A stretch of DNA of 64,000 nucleotides from NCBI GenBank assembly GCA_938024995.1, contig CALJDU010000014.1:1-64000 (forward strand), given 5' to 3'. The translations under genes were made by a program, and so were the position numbers. The number at the start of each line of letters is the position of its first letter. Position 1 is the stretch's first letter. The notes under the pieces were generated by a model. It saw only the letters and a program-made list of their open reading frames with translations, searched no databases and had not been told where the DNA came from. The stretch comes from an uncultured bacterium (lineage in GTDB: Bacteria > Myxococcota_A > Polyangia > Polyangiales > Houyiibacteriaceae). Shown here in pieces: positions 33,929-42,948 of this stretch.

Positions 33929-35107
33929 GTGGCACGGTCGTTCCGCCTCTTAGGCGTGTTTTTGATTGGTTCGGTGTTCGGAAGTTCGGGATGCGTAGGT
34001 GAGCTCGCCATCGGTGATGGAGAGACTCGAGTCCGCGTTGACTCCGGCTCCATCGGGCTGATGGACGGCGGGACCGCAGACTCTGGAAGGGACGCCGGGA
34101 CCGACACCGCGACGGACACGCGTGGGTCGATCGATTGTGGCGACGAACGCCTCGCGACCGCGGTTTACAACGGGACCCGCGAACCGACCCACCTCCCTCT
34201 CAACTCCAATCAGGTTCTGGCGATTGGCCACTTCCCATCGGGTTGCAGCGGCACCTTGATCGCACCGACCTGGGTCTTGTCCGCGCAGCACTGTGGTCTT
34301 CGCCGCGGGGCGCAGTTCTGCATGGGGACCGACCCCGCGAACCCGAACGTCTGCTTCAACGCCATCAACGTCTACAACGCGCCGCGTGGCGGAGACATGA
34401 CGCTGCTTGAGATCGAAGACGCGCGCGGTCGTCTCCCTGACGTTCAGCCGATCCCGATCCTCACGGAAGCTGTGACTGGCTACATGGGGCGTACCGCGGA
34501 AGCCGCGGGCTATGGTCAGACCGAGAGCGGCGGGTTCGGGACGCGCTTCTTCACCGCGCAACCGATCGTGCAGGTCCGCGGTGACTTCCTCTCCATCGAC
34601 GGCATGGGGGTCCGAGGAGTTTGCTTCGGTGACTCCGGCGGACCAGTGATGGTGCTCGACGGCAGCGGCAGCGTTCGCGTCGCGGGCGACCTCAGCCATG
34701 GCGATCCCTCTTGCCTCGGTGTTGACCAGTACACCCGCGTCGACATCTTCCGTGACTTCATCGAGAGCCACACTGGACCGACGATGATGACGGAGCCGGA
34801 GCCGATGGGCTGCGGCACGCTGACCGCGACCGGTCGCTGCATGGACAACCAAGCGATCTGGTGCGAAGCGGACGAGGTGCGCACCGAGAGGTGTGACGGC
34901 ATGTGCGGCTACGACGCCGACGCCGGTGGATACCGATGCATTGAAGCGATGAGCGACCCGTGCATGGGGATCGACGCCTTCGGCGTGTGTGAAAGAAACG
35001 TCGCGCGCTGGTGTGACGGCGGAGAGCTGCGCAGTCGTGACTGCAACGCCTGTGGCCAAACCTGCCGCAACTCCGTTGAGTACGGCGGGATGTACTGCGT
35101 GGACTGA
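33929..35107 (+). CDS. Trypsin-like serine protease lipoprotein
   Basis: GTG 33929 with GGAGGG just upstream is preferred to ATG 33911 or TTG-type starts because it sits behind the promoter. The product (392 residues) has a lipoprotein signal (FGSSGC, followed by VGE), a short Thr/Asp linker and an S1 domain. The catalytic His is in SAQHC (usually TAAHC), the Asp in GGDMTLLEIED, and the Ser in GDSGGPV. After the protease domain there are two Cys-rich repeats of about 45 residues (GRCMDNQAIWCE, GVCERNVARWCD). It heads a tandem pair with the paralogue at 35144, 36 bp downstream. Confidence 0.88.
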   Translation: MARSFRLLGVFLIGSVFGSSGCVGELAIGDGETRVRVDSGSIGLMDGGTADSGRDAGTDTATDTRGSIDCGDERLATAVYNGTREPTHLPLNSNQVLAIGHFPSGCSGTLIAPTWVLSAQHCGLRRGAQFCMGTDPANPNVCFNAINVYNAPRGGDMTLLEIEDARGRLPDVQPIPILTEAVTGYMGRTAEAAGYGQTESGGFGTRFFTAQPIVQVRGDFLSIDGMGVRGVCFGDSGGPVMVLDGSGSVRVAGDLSHGDPSCLGVDQYTRVDIFRDFIESHTGPTMMTEPEPMGCGTLTATGRCMDNQAIWCEADEVRTERCDGMCGYDADAGGYRCIEAMSDPCMGIDAFGVCERNVARWCDGGELRSRDCNACGQTCRNSVEYGGMYCVD

Positions 35108-35143
35108 GCGTCAGCGGACGCGAGGAAGAGCGAGGAACCAACG

Positions 35144-36670
35144 ATGATGATGATGAAAGCAACGACTACGAAGCGCGCCCTGCTCTTGGTCCTCGCGTCT
35201 TCACTCACGAGCTTCGGCTGCGTTGGCGACATCTCGTACCAAGCGGGCGGTCGCAAGCCGAGCCCGGAGGAGCCTCCCGTCACCATCGACCCGCCTCGCG
35301 AGGACCCGCCCAGCGAAGACCCGCCCGGCGAAGACCCACCGAGCGAAGACCCGCCCGGCGAAGACCCGCCCGGTGAAGACCCGCCTGGTGAAGACCCGCC
35401 GACCGATCCGCCTAGTGAAGACCCGCCCCCGACCGATCCACCGGGCGACGGTTACCCAAGCGATATGTGCGGAGACCTACGCGTCGGCGCCGCGGTCTAC
35501 TTCGGTGAAACGATGCCGAGCGCGATCCCGCTGACCACCGGACAGAACCTCGCGATTGGTCTGGTCCCTGGCTGCACCGCGACCTTGATCACGCCGACCT
35601 GGGCGCTGACCGCCGCGCACTGCAACATCCGAGCGGGCTCAAACTTCTGCATGGGTCACGACCGCTCACGCCCCGACATGTGCACGCGGATCAACCGCGT
35701 GATCTCCCACCCGGACTACAACCGCGGGGTTCGCTTCGCGCATGACGTCACCCTTCTTGAGCTCGCGGACAACGTCCCGGAGCGGTTCCCGGAGATCACC
35801 CCGATCCCGATCTGGACAGACCCGATCACGCCGAGCAACTTCATCGGCGAGACGCTGCAAGCAGGCGGCTACGGCGAGAACGAAACCGGACGGTCCGGCA
35901 CGAAGTTCTTCGTCTCGATGGACGTCACCGACATCACGCCCGACTTCGTCACGCTCACCGGCTACCACGAGCGCGGCATCTGCTTTGGTGACTCCGGCTC
36001 GTCTCTGTTGGCGCTCGCCCCGGACGGCACCGTTCGCTCCGTGGGTGACCTCAGCCACCTCTTCGGTCCAGGCGCGCGTTGCCGCAACTTCGCCAACTGG
36101 GTCCGCGTCGACATTCACCGCGAGTGGATCGAGGGCTTCACCGGTCCGACCGTGGTCGAAGGCGCGACCTGCGGCTCGTTCGACGAGATCGGCGAGTGTC
36201 GCAGCGGACGCGCGATGTACTGCGGCGCCGACGACGAGCTGCAAATTGATGTCTGCGGGTCCGGCCAGGTCTGCGGATGGGATGGTGCCTCATCTGGATA
36301 CCGCTGCGTCAGCGCGGGCTCCGATCCCTGCGGCGGCTTCGACAGCAGCGGCGGATGCGATGGGAACACGGCGCGTTGGTGTGACATGGGCACCCCGCGA
36401 AGCCGAGACTGCGCCGCCTGCGGCCAGACCTGCGGAGATGACGCTGGCGGTTTGGCGAACTGCCTCGACGATCCCTGCGGTGGTCTCGACTTCCGCGGCG
36501 AGTGCGTGGACACCGACGGCAACGGGACGCTCGAGACCGTCCGCTACTGCGACCGCGATGGCACGCGACTCCACGTTTACGATTGCTCGCGCAACGGAGG
36601 ATGCGGTGAGATCAACCCAACCGACGGCATGTTCTGTCTGAGCGGCTACCCGCCCGGCTACGACGGCTAA
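35144..36670 (+). CDS. Trypsin-like serine protease lipoprotein, paralogue with altered active-site loop
   Basis: A 508-residue relative of the upstream protease: lipobox SFGC followed by VGD, a long EDPPG stalk, then an S1 domain with TAAHC, HDVTLLEL and GDSGSSL. In the last motif the usual GDSGGP is GDSGSS, which affects the oxyanion/structural Gly-Pro but keeps the nucleophile, so activity may be reduced or changed. Three Cys-rich repeats (GECRSGRAMYCG, GGCDGNTARWCD, GECVDTDGNGTLETVRYCD) follow. The pair probably arose by tandem duplication and is co-transcribed. Confidence 0.87.
   Translation: MMMMKATTTKRALLLVLASSLTSFGCVGDISYQAGGRKPSPEEPPVTIDPPREDPPSEDPPGEDPPSEDPPGEDPPGEDPPGEDPPTDPPSEDPPPTDPPGDGYPSDMCGDLRVGAAVYFGETMPSAIPLTTGQNLAIGLVPGCTATLITPTWALTAAHCNIRAGSNFCMGHDRSRPDMCTRINRVISHPDYNRGVRFAHDVTLLELADNVPERFPEITPIPIWTDPITPSNFIGETLQAGGYGENETGRSGTKFFVSMDVTDITPDFVTLTGYHERGICFGDSGSSLLALAPDGTVRSVGDLSHLFGPGARCRNFANWVRVDIHREWIEGFTGPTVVEGATCGSFDEIGECRSGRAMYCGADDELQIDVCGSGQVCGWDGASSGYRCVSAGSDPCGGFDSSGGCDGNTARWCDMGTPRSRDCAACGQTCGDDAGGLANCLDDPCGGLDFRGECVDTDGNGTLETVRYCDRDGTRLHVYDCSRNGGCGEINPTDGMFCLSGYPPGYDG
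35300..35404 (+). repeat. Seven 15-bp tandem units encoding the EDPPG stalk
   Basis: Seven units of GAAGACCCGCCCGGC and variants run from 35300 to 35404 and encode EDPPS or EDPPG. Similar EDPPP repeats occur in the thioredoxin-like lipoprotein at 33789. Confidence 0.85.
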
Positions 36671-36677
36671 CTCGCCA

Positions 36678-36697
36678 CGCGCCCCTTTTGGGGCGCG
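36678..36697. other. Perfect 8-bp palindromic hairpin past the second protease gene
   Basis: CGCGCCCC and GGGGCGCG enclose TTTT. No T tract of useful length follows, so it is probably an RNA-stabilising hairpin before the main terminator at 36737. Confidence 0.55.
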
Positions 36698-36736
36698 ACG
36701 TTTCTGCGGGTGCATCCGTGCCAATCTTGTACCTGC

Positions 36737-36776
36737 AGCGCCCGGCCCAATGATGGGTCGGGCGCTTTTTTATTTG
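36737..36776 (+). terminator. Rho-independent terminator of the trypsin-like gene pair
   Basis: AGCGCCCGGCCC pairs with GGGTCGGGCGCT (one mismatch) around AATGAT, followed by TTTTTTATTT. It stops plus-strand transcription from the protease genes and lies at the 3' end of the minus-strand gene at 36770. Confidence 0.88.
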
Positions 36777-37051
36777 TTGGGCTTCGGCGCGAACGTGGAT
36801 GCGCGTTTGTCGACGATCCAACGGATCAGTGCGCGACCCGAGATCACGATGAAGAGCGCGGGCCCGACCGCGAGCGCGAGCGTCCGCGCAAAGAGCAGCG
36901 AGAGCATCACCAACAGACCCAGCGGGTTTCCTGAGAGCGCGGTCGACGCGATGTCCCACCCCATCACGATCGAGCCGAGCGCGTAGTCGATGACGACGAA
37001 CGTAAGCGCGGCCATCCACGCGTACAGAGGCGACTCCGTGATCGCGCTCAT
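36770..37051 (-). CDS. Small two-helix membrane protein
   Basis: A 93-residue protein starting MSAITESP at ATG 37051, overlapping the upstream gene by ATGA (4 bp). It has two hydrophobic helices (MAALTFVVIDYALGSIVMGW and LVMLSLLFARTLALAVGPAL) and a basic C-terminal tail. No family is recognised. Its coupling to the 37048 gene says the two products act together, perhaps as partners in one envelope complex. Its stop overlaps the terminator of the converging protease genes. Confidence 0.65.
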   Translation of the reverse strand: MSAITESPLYAWMAALTFVVIDYALGSIVMGWDIASTALSGNPLGLLVMLSLLFARTLALAVGPALFIVISGRALIRWIVDKRASTFAPKPNK

Positions 37052-38142
37052 CTCGCGCGCTCCGTGGTCACCATCGCGAGCAACAAGGCGTCGCCGATCG
37101 GTCCGCCGGCGAGGAACGATGCGCGCTCGCCCCGCGTAGCGCTCAGGCCGAAGAGCCGAGCCGTGCGCAAGACGCGACGCGCGAGAGGAGCGTCCCCGCG
37201 TCGCATGGCAGGACCGATGGAGAAGCCGGTCGCGCTGACCCCCGCGCCGAAGAAGATGGGACCGGAGTCGATGTCCATCGGGCCGCTCACGCCAGGTGGG
37301 TACTCGCGGCACGTTCCGAACCCCAAGGTCGCGCCACACGTCGTCACGTAGGCCTCGTCGATCTCCCTCGCGACGCTCGCGTCCGCGAACCCAAGGAACC
37401 ATGAGGTGACCGCGGTCGTGGAACCTCTCGGCGCGCTCCCCGGATGATGTCGCACCCAACCTCGTTCGCTGATCAACGCGTGCTTGAACGACACGAGAAA
37501 GGGAGCGAGCCGCGGCTCAGGGCGATCCGTCGCGCGCGCGTGCAGCGCGACCGCGGCGACCAGCGACGCGATGTCCGCGGAGAACCGCTGCTCGGGATAC
37601 GTCTCGATCGCGTCAGGCGCGAGCTCAAGCCGTCGCGCGAGACCCGCGATGAGTCGATCGTGTTCTGCGCGCCACGGGGGATCCGGATCGACAAGCCGCG
37701 CGGCGCTGAGGCCGCTCGCCAACCAACCGAGGTAAGCGTGGCCGCGATCACTCGCGAGCGCGTCCTCAGAGAGCCCGTCTTCATTCCACAGCGCTGTTCC
37801 GAAGGCGCGCGTCGCGGGGTCAAGGAGCTGGCCGGAACACGCGCGAACGGCGGGAAGAAACTCATCGCGTCGCCTCGGGTCGGCGGACACGATTTGTGCG
37901 AGCGCGATGTTGGTCATCTGGCAGGTCACCAGCGCCCACTCCGCGTCGAAGAGCGGGTCCCCCGTGTCGGCGTTCGTGCTCCCGTTCACCGCGCGTTCGG
38001 CAACCGTTCGGGCCCACGGAAGGATCGACTCCGGCTCCGCGTTGGCGAGCGGCGCCGCGCCGTGATCCGCCCACCCGAGAGGTCCCCACGGCAGGCAAGC
38101 GAGGCCCGCGAGAACGAGGGTTAGGCCGCGGAGACGCGTCAC
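37048..38142 (-). CDS. Secreted all-helical protein of unknown function
   Basis: GTG 38142 is chosen because it opens directly into a signal peptide (TRLRGLTLVLAGLACLPWG); a longer frame begins at 38199. The 364-residue product is rich in Trp, His and Asp, with long alpha-helical stretches and repeated Arg-rich segments, resembling in layout the (alpha/alpha)6 barrels of glycoside epimerases or lyases, but no catalytic motif can be named. It is the first of a two-gene unit with the 93-residue membrane protein. Divergent from the Kazal gene. Confidence 0.65.
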   Translation of the reverse strand: MTRLRGLTLVLAGLACLPWGPLGWADHGAAPLANAEPESILPWARTVAERAVNGSTNADTGDPLFDAEWALVTCQMTNIALAQIVSADPRRRDEFLPAVRACSGQLLDPATRAFGTALWNEDGLSEDALASDRGHAYLGWLASGLSAARLVDPDPPWRAEHDRLIAGLARRLELAPDAIETYPEQRFSADIASLVAAVALHARATDRPEPRLAPFLVSFKHALISERGWVRHHPGSAPRGSTTAVTSWFLGFADASVAREIDEAYVTTCGATLGFGTCREYPPGVSGPMDIDSGPIFFGAGVSATGFSIGPAMRRGDAPLARRVLRTARLFGLSATRGERASFLAGGPIGDALLLAMVTTERAR

Positions 38143-38278
38143 GCCAGGATAAGAACACGGGGTCAGCTGACCGGCTGCTCGATTCGCCACCAGTGACACC
38201 TGGAACCATCAAGTCCCCGCACAACCCTCGACTTTCCGCTCTTCTTTGGACGGTACGTCGCTTGCACAACGTTTCGGC

Positions 38279-39640
38279 ATGACTCAGCGAACATGGATTC
38301 TGCTCTGCCTCCTCGCGTTCGGGTTCGGCTGCGCCGCGGCCACCGACGCCAAGGACGACACCCTTGAGACCGACGAGCTCGAGGTTTCCGGCGACAGCAG
38401 CGTGGACGCGATTGGGCCGTACCAAGGCGGTATCGCGCTTTGCGAGCCGGCCGCGGGAACCACATCACGCGCCGGGTACGACTACTTCTCGTTCAGCCTG
38501 AGCGAAGATTGCGGCGACGCGACCATCAGCGCGACCAGCGATGACGGCGACACCTTCCTCGAGCTCTACGAGCGTCGCGGTCGGCGCTACGTTCGGATCG
38601 CGCGTAATGATGATTGCGAGCGCGGCACCTTCAACAGCTGCATTCGCGAAGAGCTCGAGGCCGGTGACTACATCGCGGTCGTCAGCACCTACGAGTACAT
38701 GCGCTTTCGGACGGCCACCGCGATCTCCTACACGCTCAGCGTTTCCTGTGACGCGGACGGCGGCTGCGCGGACCCCGTTCGCTACTGCGGCATTCGTGGC
38801 GGCGACGCGTGCGACGACGGTGAGTTCTGCATTCGCCAGCCGGCCGACAACTGCGGTCGCGCGGACGCGCCGGGCATCTGCACGGTTCCCTCCGACTTCT
38901 GCCCGACCGTCGTTATTCCGGTCTGCGGCTGCGATGGGCGCACCTACAACAACACCTGCGAAGCGAACCGCATGGGCGTCTCGGTAGACTACGAGGGCGC
39001 TTGTGAGCCCGACTGCGACGCGCCTGGTGCCTGCGGCGTGCCGTCACGCGCGCCCGCGTACATGTGCGAAGACGGAAGCATCGGCGGCAACACCGGGAAC
39101 TGCATCGAGATGGACGGCGCCTGTGGCTGGGAGTTCCGCGAGTGCCCCGAGCCGGAGATCTGCGGAACGCGCGGCGCTGGCCCATGTGACGAAGGCCTCT
39201 TCTGTCGCTGGCAGGCGAGCGCGAACTGCGGACGCGCGGACCTCCCCGGCGTCTGCGTCATCCCGCCCGAGTTCTGCACCGAAGAGTACGCGCCGGTCTG
39301 CGGCTGCGACGGCAACACCTACAGCAACGAGTGCTTCGCGCACGGCTCCGGCGTCTCCGTCGACTACACCGGTGAGTGCGAAGCGGCCGCCCCCGGTCCC
39401 GGCGAAGAGGATGGCATCTGTGGCGGTATCGCTGGCTTCCTCTGCCAGGATGGTTTGCGCTGCGACATGAGCGACGTGGCCTGTTCCATCGCCGACGGCG
39501 CGGGGGTCTGCGTGGTCGACGAGCCGGTCGCGTGCACCCGGGAGTGGGCCCCGGTCTGCGGCTGTGACGGACGCACCTACAGCAACGACTGCAACCGCCG
39601 CGCGCGCGGCGTCGGCCTCGCGCACGAAGGTGCTTGCTGA
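38279..39640 (+). CDS. Kazal-domain secreted protein
   Basis: ATG 38279 (MTQRTWILL) gives a 453-residue secreted protein with a lipobox-like GFGC. A beta-sandwich domain (about 50-160; DYFSFSLSEDCGDATISA) resembles pre-peptidase C-terminal domains. Then three Kazal-type modules follow, each with PVCGCDGRTYNN-like cores (PVCGCDGxTYxNxC), separated by Cys-rich spacers. Kazal modules inhibit serine proteases; the neighbouring trypsin-like lipoproteins make protection from the cell's own or foreign proteases a reasonable role. Confidence 0.87.
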   Translation: MTQRTWILLCLLAFGFGCAAATDAKDDTLETDELEVSGDSSVDAIGPYQGGIALCEPAAGTTSRAGYDYFSFSLSEDCGDATISATSDDGDTFLELYERRGRRYVRIARNDDCERGTFNSCIREELEAGDYIAVVSTYEYMRFRTATAISYTLSVSCDADGGCADPVRYCGIRGGDACDDGEFCIRQPADNCGRADAPGICTVPSDFCPTVVIPVCGCDGRTYNNTCEANRMGVSVDYEGACEPDCDAPGACGVPSRAPAYMCEDGSIGGNTGNCIEMDGACGWEFRECPEPEICGTRGAGPCDEGLFCRWQASANCGRADLPGVCVIPPEFCTEEYAPVCGCDGNTYSNECFAHGSGVSVDYTGECEAAAPGPGEEDGICGGIAGFLCQDGLRCDMSDVACSIADGAGVCVVDEPVACTREWAPVCGCDGRTYSNDCNRRARGVGLAHEGAC

Positions 39641-39967
39641 GTTATCTGAGGGTCTTGTTTTTCGAAGACCCACTGCCTTCGGCATTCACCCAAAACGTTC
39701 GCTTCGCTCAAGCCTCGCTCCCGTGAGTTCGCCTCTTGCCGCACATCAAGCGCGCGGTCGCGAACTCTTAGGAACTCGGTTCCGAACCACTTCGGGTTCG
39801 GGGGTGCTGGGGGCAGTTGTAGCGACCTTCCGGCATTCACCCACTCGATCATTCACATTCACCCGGTCGATCGCGACGTGCCGACACACTTGGCACAGAC
39901 CGACGCGACTCGACCCGGCAAACCAGCCTCTGGGCTTGGCGGAACACCGATTGCATGATGCAGCGGC
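39641..39967. other. Intergenic region with a dispersed repeat and small hairpins
   Basis: No gene is supported. It holds copy 2 of the dispersed repeat (39649-39709), a short hairpin (GGAACTCGGTTCC) near 39775 and a Pro/Ser-poor AT-richer stretch of ATTCACCC repeats. Confidence 0.6.
39649..39709 (+). repeat. Dispersed repeat, copy 2
   Basis: It repeats the order seen at 22600-22658: hairpin GGGTCTTGTTTTTCGAAGACCC, then CCTTCGG, ATTCACCCAAAA and CGTTCGCTTCGCTC. It begins 9 bp past the stop of the Kazal gene, the same kind of position as copy 1. Confidence 0.75.
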
Positions 39968-40867
39968 ATGCGATGCACAACCCTCTCTTCTGCGATCCTC
40001 CTCGCGCTCTTCGTTCTTACCGGCTGCGCGGAGTCGTTCGAACCAGGAACCTGCGTGGATGACGAGGACTGTGAACTCGGTCTGATCTGCGCCACGGAAC
40101 CCGGCGCGCGGGACGGGGAGTGCGTTCCGAATCCGTGTGACTGTGGCTTGGGTCCGCCCTCTCGTGTGTGTCCCGATGGTTCCTCCACCGACCCCCGATG
40201 CGTCCCGGTCGGCGACAGCTGCGAGTGGCGCGAAGACGCGTGCCCCGACATCGCGTGCACCGATGAAGAGTGTGGCCCCGCTCCCTTGCTGCCCGACGTG
40301 GTCTGCGAAGGTGGGGCTTCGGTCGGCGCGGAGTGCGTGCGAACGGACGGCGAGTGCGGCTGGGTGATCGACGAGTGCCCCGACGTCGCGCGTTGTGCCT
40401 CAAGCGCCGACTGCGCGGAGGACAGCTACTGCCTGAAGACCACCGGTGAGTGCGACGGTTCAGGTGTCTGCGCTCCGTTCGACGACGACGGGGTCTGCAC
40501 CGGCGACTACGCACCGGTCTGTGGCTGTGATCGAATGACCTACTCCAACCCGTGTGTCGCGGCGAGCAACGGTGTCTCGATCGACTTTCGAGGCGAGTGC
40601 GACGACGACCCGAGGATGGTGGAGCCCGGAACCAACGGAGGCGTCTGTGGAACATTCGCCGGATACGTCTGTGACGAAGGGCTCTTCTGCGACATGAGCG
40701 ACGAGACCTGCGGATCCGACCTCGCGGGCATCTGTCGCGTGGACGAACCGACCTTCTGTCCCGACATCTACGAACCGGTCTGCGGCTGCAACGGCGTCAC
40801 GTATGCAAACGACTGCACCCGGCGAAGCGCTGGGACACCCTTCCGCTCAGAAGGGCGTTGCGAGTGA
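39968..40867 (+). CDS. Kazal-domain lipoprotein
   Basis: A 299-residue lipoprotein (lipobox LTGC near residue 20). The N-terminal part has Dickkopf/EGF-like Cys patterns (CVDDEDCELGLIC, CASSADCAEDSYC). Two Kazal modules follow (PVCGCDRMTYSNPC and PVCGCNGVTYANDC). It is a smaller relative of the upstream Kazal protein. Its last 21 bp overlap the end of the converging beta-propeller gene. Confidence 0.85.
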   Translation: MRCTTLSSAILLALFVLTGCAESFEPGTCVDDEDCELGLICATEPGARDGECVPNPCDCGLGPPSRVCPDGSSTDPRCVPVGDSCEWREDACPDIACTDEECGPAPLLPDVVCEGGASVGAECVRTDGECGWVIDECPDVARCASSADCAEDSYCLKTTGECDGSGVCAPFDDDGVCTGDYAPVCGCDRMTYSNPCVAASNGVSIDFRGECDDDPRMVEPGTNGGVCGTFAGYVCDEGLFCDMSDETCGSDLAGICRVDEPTFCPDIYEPVCGCNGVTYANDCTRRSAGTPFRSEGRCE

Positions 40868-42907
40868 TTCGCTCGCGGCTCCGCTCGGGGCTTCGATGAG
40901 CGTTGAGAAGTCGACGCGCTGCACGGACGTCACCTCTCCCGCGGAGAGCCGACCCTCGACGAGTTCGTAACCGAGCAGCGCGAAGATCCGGTCGCCCAAA
41001 AAGATCGGTCTCGTGTTGCCGTACCAGTCGGTGCACGAGACGACGCAGTGGTCTTCGCCGGAGGCCCGGCGCGAACGAAGGGCACCAAGAGAAGAGAGCG
41101 TGAGGTCCTCCACCTTTCCGAAGGAGACGAGCCCGCTCTCGTCCCCTACCCCGGCGAGCCCAAAGATCCCCGACCGGCCCGTGTCTGCGCGGAAGAAAAA
41201 CCCGTGACTGCGGGTCTCTTGTGCGGTCTGAGACGGCTGCGAGAACGTGCCCGCGACCTCGGGAACGGCTGGCGCAAGGTCCACGCTGGTGAACTGGACG
41301 CCGTCGACGCCCGTTCCGGCGACCAACGCGCCTTCGCCCAGCGGCTCGATCCGACCCATCGCGTGGGTGAGGGTGAGCTGCGTCGTCGCGCCGCTCGCGT
41401 ACTCGTGCACGACGAGAGCGTCGCCCGCGCCGTAGAGCAAGTGGTGACTCATGAACCGGTTCTGCGCGACCTCGCCGGGGAGCGCGCAGCCGACAACATC
41501 GCCGGTGCCGTTCGCAAATACGGAGAGCGGGTACTCCACCAACACAGGTCCCTCGTCCCTCGAATCGTCGTCATCGAGCAAGACGCGGAGGCTCCCGCCG
41601 TCATCGTGAAACGAGAACTGATTCAGCGGCGATCCCGTGACGCTAACGGCCCCCGCGTGTCGGCCATCGAGCGAGAGACGATAGAGGGTCGAGGGGTACA
41701 TCGGGAGATCGTCCGCCTCTTCGTCGCGCTCGTAGTGAGCGTCGATCGCGTACTCGCTTCGATCTTCCTCCGTGTGAATGTAGAGGGCATCCGACGAGAT
41801 ATAGAACTGCGTGGAGAGCCCTCCAAGCACACCCGAAGCGCGACACGAAAACCCGGTCCGTAGATCGCAGGTCACCAGGGCGTGCAGCATGGTGTGGTCA
41901 CGCCGCCCGTTCGCCTGGAACACGCGCGCGGAGGCGGCCAAGTCGCGCCACGCACCGCGTCCTCGAAACGAGAGCTGACCGACCCGTCCGTAGCTCTCGT
42001 CGATCACCGACACCGGCACATAGAGGACCAAGCGGTTGCCGAGCAACCGGCTCGCGTAGTTGGTCCCGGAGTAGTAGTCGGAGCTCTTGAGGTGCGCGGT
42101 GTCCTCATAGACCAAACGACCATCGCGACGCATCCGAAAGAGCGAGAGCTCGGTCGCCTCAAGCTCGTAGCTGTAGCCGACCAAGACGATCCGCCGCGAT
42201 GATGGGTGGACAAGGATCTCGTCGTACCAGGCGTTGTCCTCGTCGGCGTACGCCAGCACCTCCTGCATCTCCGCCCACTCTTCGTCATCCACCCAAGGCG
42301 GGCGACGGGGTCGGCGCGGAGGTGGGGAGACGTCCACCACGCTCCGCGGCGTGAGCGAACCATCCGCGCCGACGTGGATGGAGAAGAGGCGCCCCCGACG
42401 CAACACGATGAGGTACTCACCCAGGTTCTGCACGATGCCGCCCTCCGCGACCCCGGCGACCTGGTTGTTCGTGATGTTCTCCGAGGTCGTCGCGCCGGTG
42501 CTCCCGAGCGCAGAAGCCGCGCCCAACCCGATCGTCGGGGGACTGCTCATGGAGGTCGCGCGTCGGCGCCCCCGACGTGAACCAACCCCTGCCAACCGCG
42601 CCAGTCGAGCGCGGTAGCCACGGAACCGCACCCGCTTGAGCATGTATGAGGTCGTCTCGCGCGGTTCCGTCGTCACGTCGAGCGAGCGCACCTCGATCGT
42701 CGGTTCATCGGGGACCTCTGCCACCGGCTCGGGAGCGACCTCGGGAGCGGACACGGCACGCGAGGCCGGCGGCGTCGAGGGCGGTGCGAGGTCCGCCTCG
42801 ATCACTTGCTCAGGAGCGCGGGGCCGCTCGATCGGGGTCGCGCCACACGCGGAAAGGGCGGCGAGACCAAAGCCGGTCGCCGCGAGTAAGAGCGTTCGCC
42901 TTTGCAC
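40847..42907 (-). CDS. Beta-propeller lipoprotein (COG4880-type)
   Basis: A 686-residue lipoprotein (lipobox LSAC, Cys about 21). A Pro/Glu linker is followed by the signature of secreted beta-propeller-domain proteins distantly related to WD40: ENITNNQVAGVAEGG and IVQNLGEYLIVLRRGRLFSI, then repeated blades through residue 686. In archaea and bacteria these proteins are cell-surface and of unknown ligand. The typical VDEGD of the family is VAEGG here. Its 3' end overlaps the Kazal gene. No operon partner is obvious, though yebC lies 41 bp upstream. Confidence 0.8.
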   Translation of the reverse strand: MQRRTLLLAATGFGLAALSACGATPIERPRAPEQVIEADLAPPSTPPASRAVSAPEVAPEPVAEVPDEPTIEVRSLDVTTEPRETTSYMLKRVRFRGYRARLARLAGVGSRRGRRRATSMSSPPTIGLGAASALGSTGATTSENITNNQVAGVAEGGIVQNLGEYLIVLRRGRLFSIHVGADGSLTPRSVVDVSPPPRRPRRPPWVDDEEWAEMQEVLAYADEDNAWYDEILVHPSSRRIVLVGYSYELEATELSLFRMRRDGRLVYEDTAHLKSSDYYSGTNYASRLLGNRLVLYVPVSVIDESYGRVGQLSFRGRGAWRDLAASARVFQANGRRDHTMLHALVTCDLRTGFSCRASGVLGGLSTQFYISSDALYIHTEEDRSEYAIDAHYERDEEADDLPMYPSTLYRLSLDGRHAGAVSVTGSPLNQFSFHDDGGSLRVLLDDDDSRDEGPVLVEYPLSVFANGTGDVVGCALPGEVAQNRFMSHHLLYGAGDALVVHEYASGATTQLTLTHAMGRIEPLGEGALVAGTGVDGVQFTSVDLAPAVPEVAGTFSQPSQTAQETRSHGFFFRADTGRSGIFGLAGVGDESGLVSFGKVEDLTLSSLGALRSRRASGEDHCVVSCTDWYGNTRPIFLGDRIFALLGYELVEGRLSAGEVTSVQRVDFSTLIEAPSGAASESLATPF

Positions 42908-42948
42908 GTGCCTACGACCCTCGCTCTTTGTGTTCCTTGGGCCCGCGC

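Noticed and set aside
36770..37459. A 229-residue version of the small membrane protein with a long N-terminus
   Set aside because: The first 136 residues are an Arg-rich shadow of the 37048 gene; the ATG at 37051 with ATGA overlap is the natural start.
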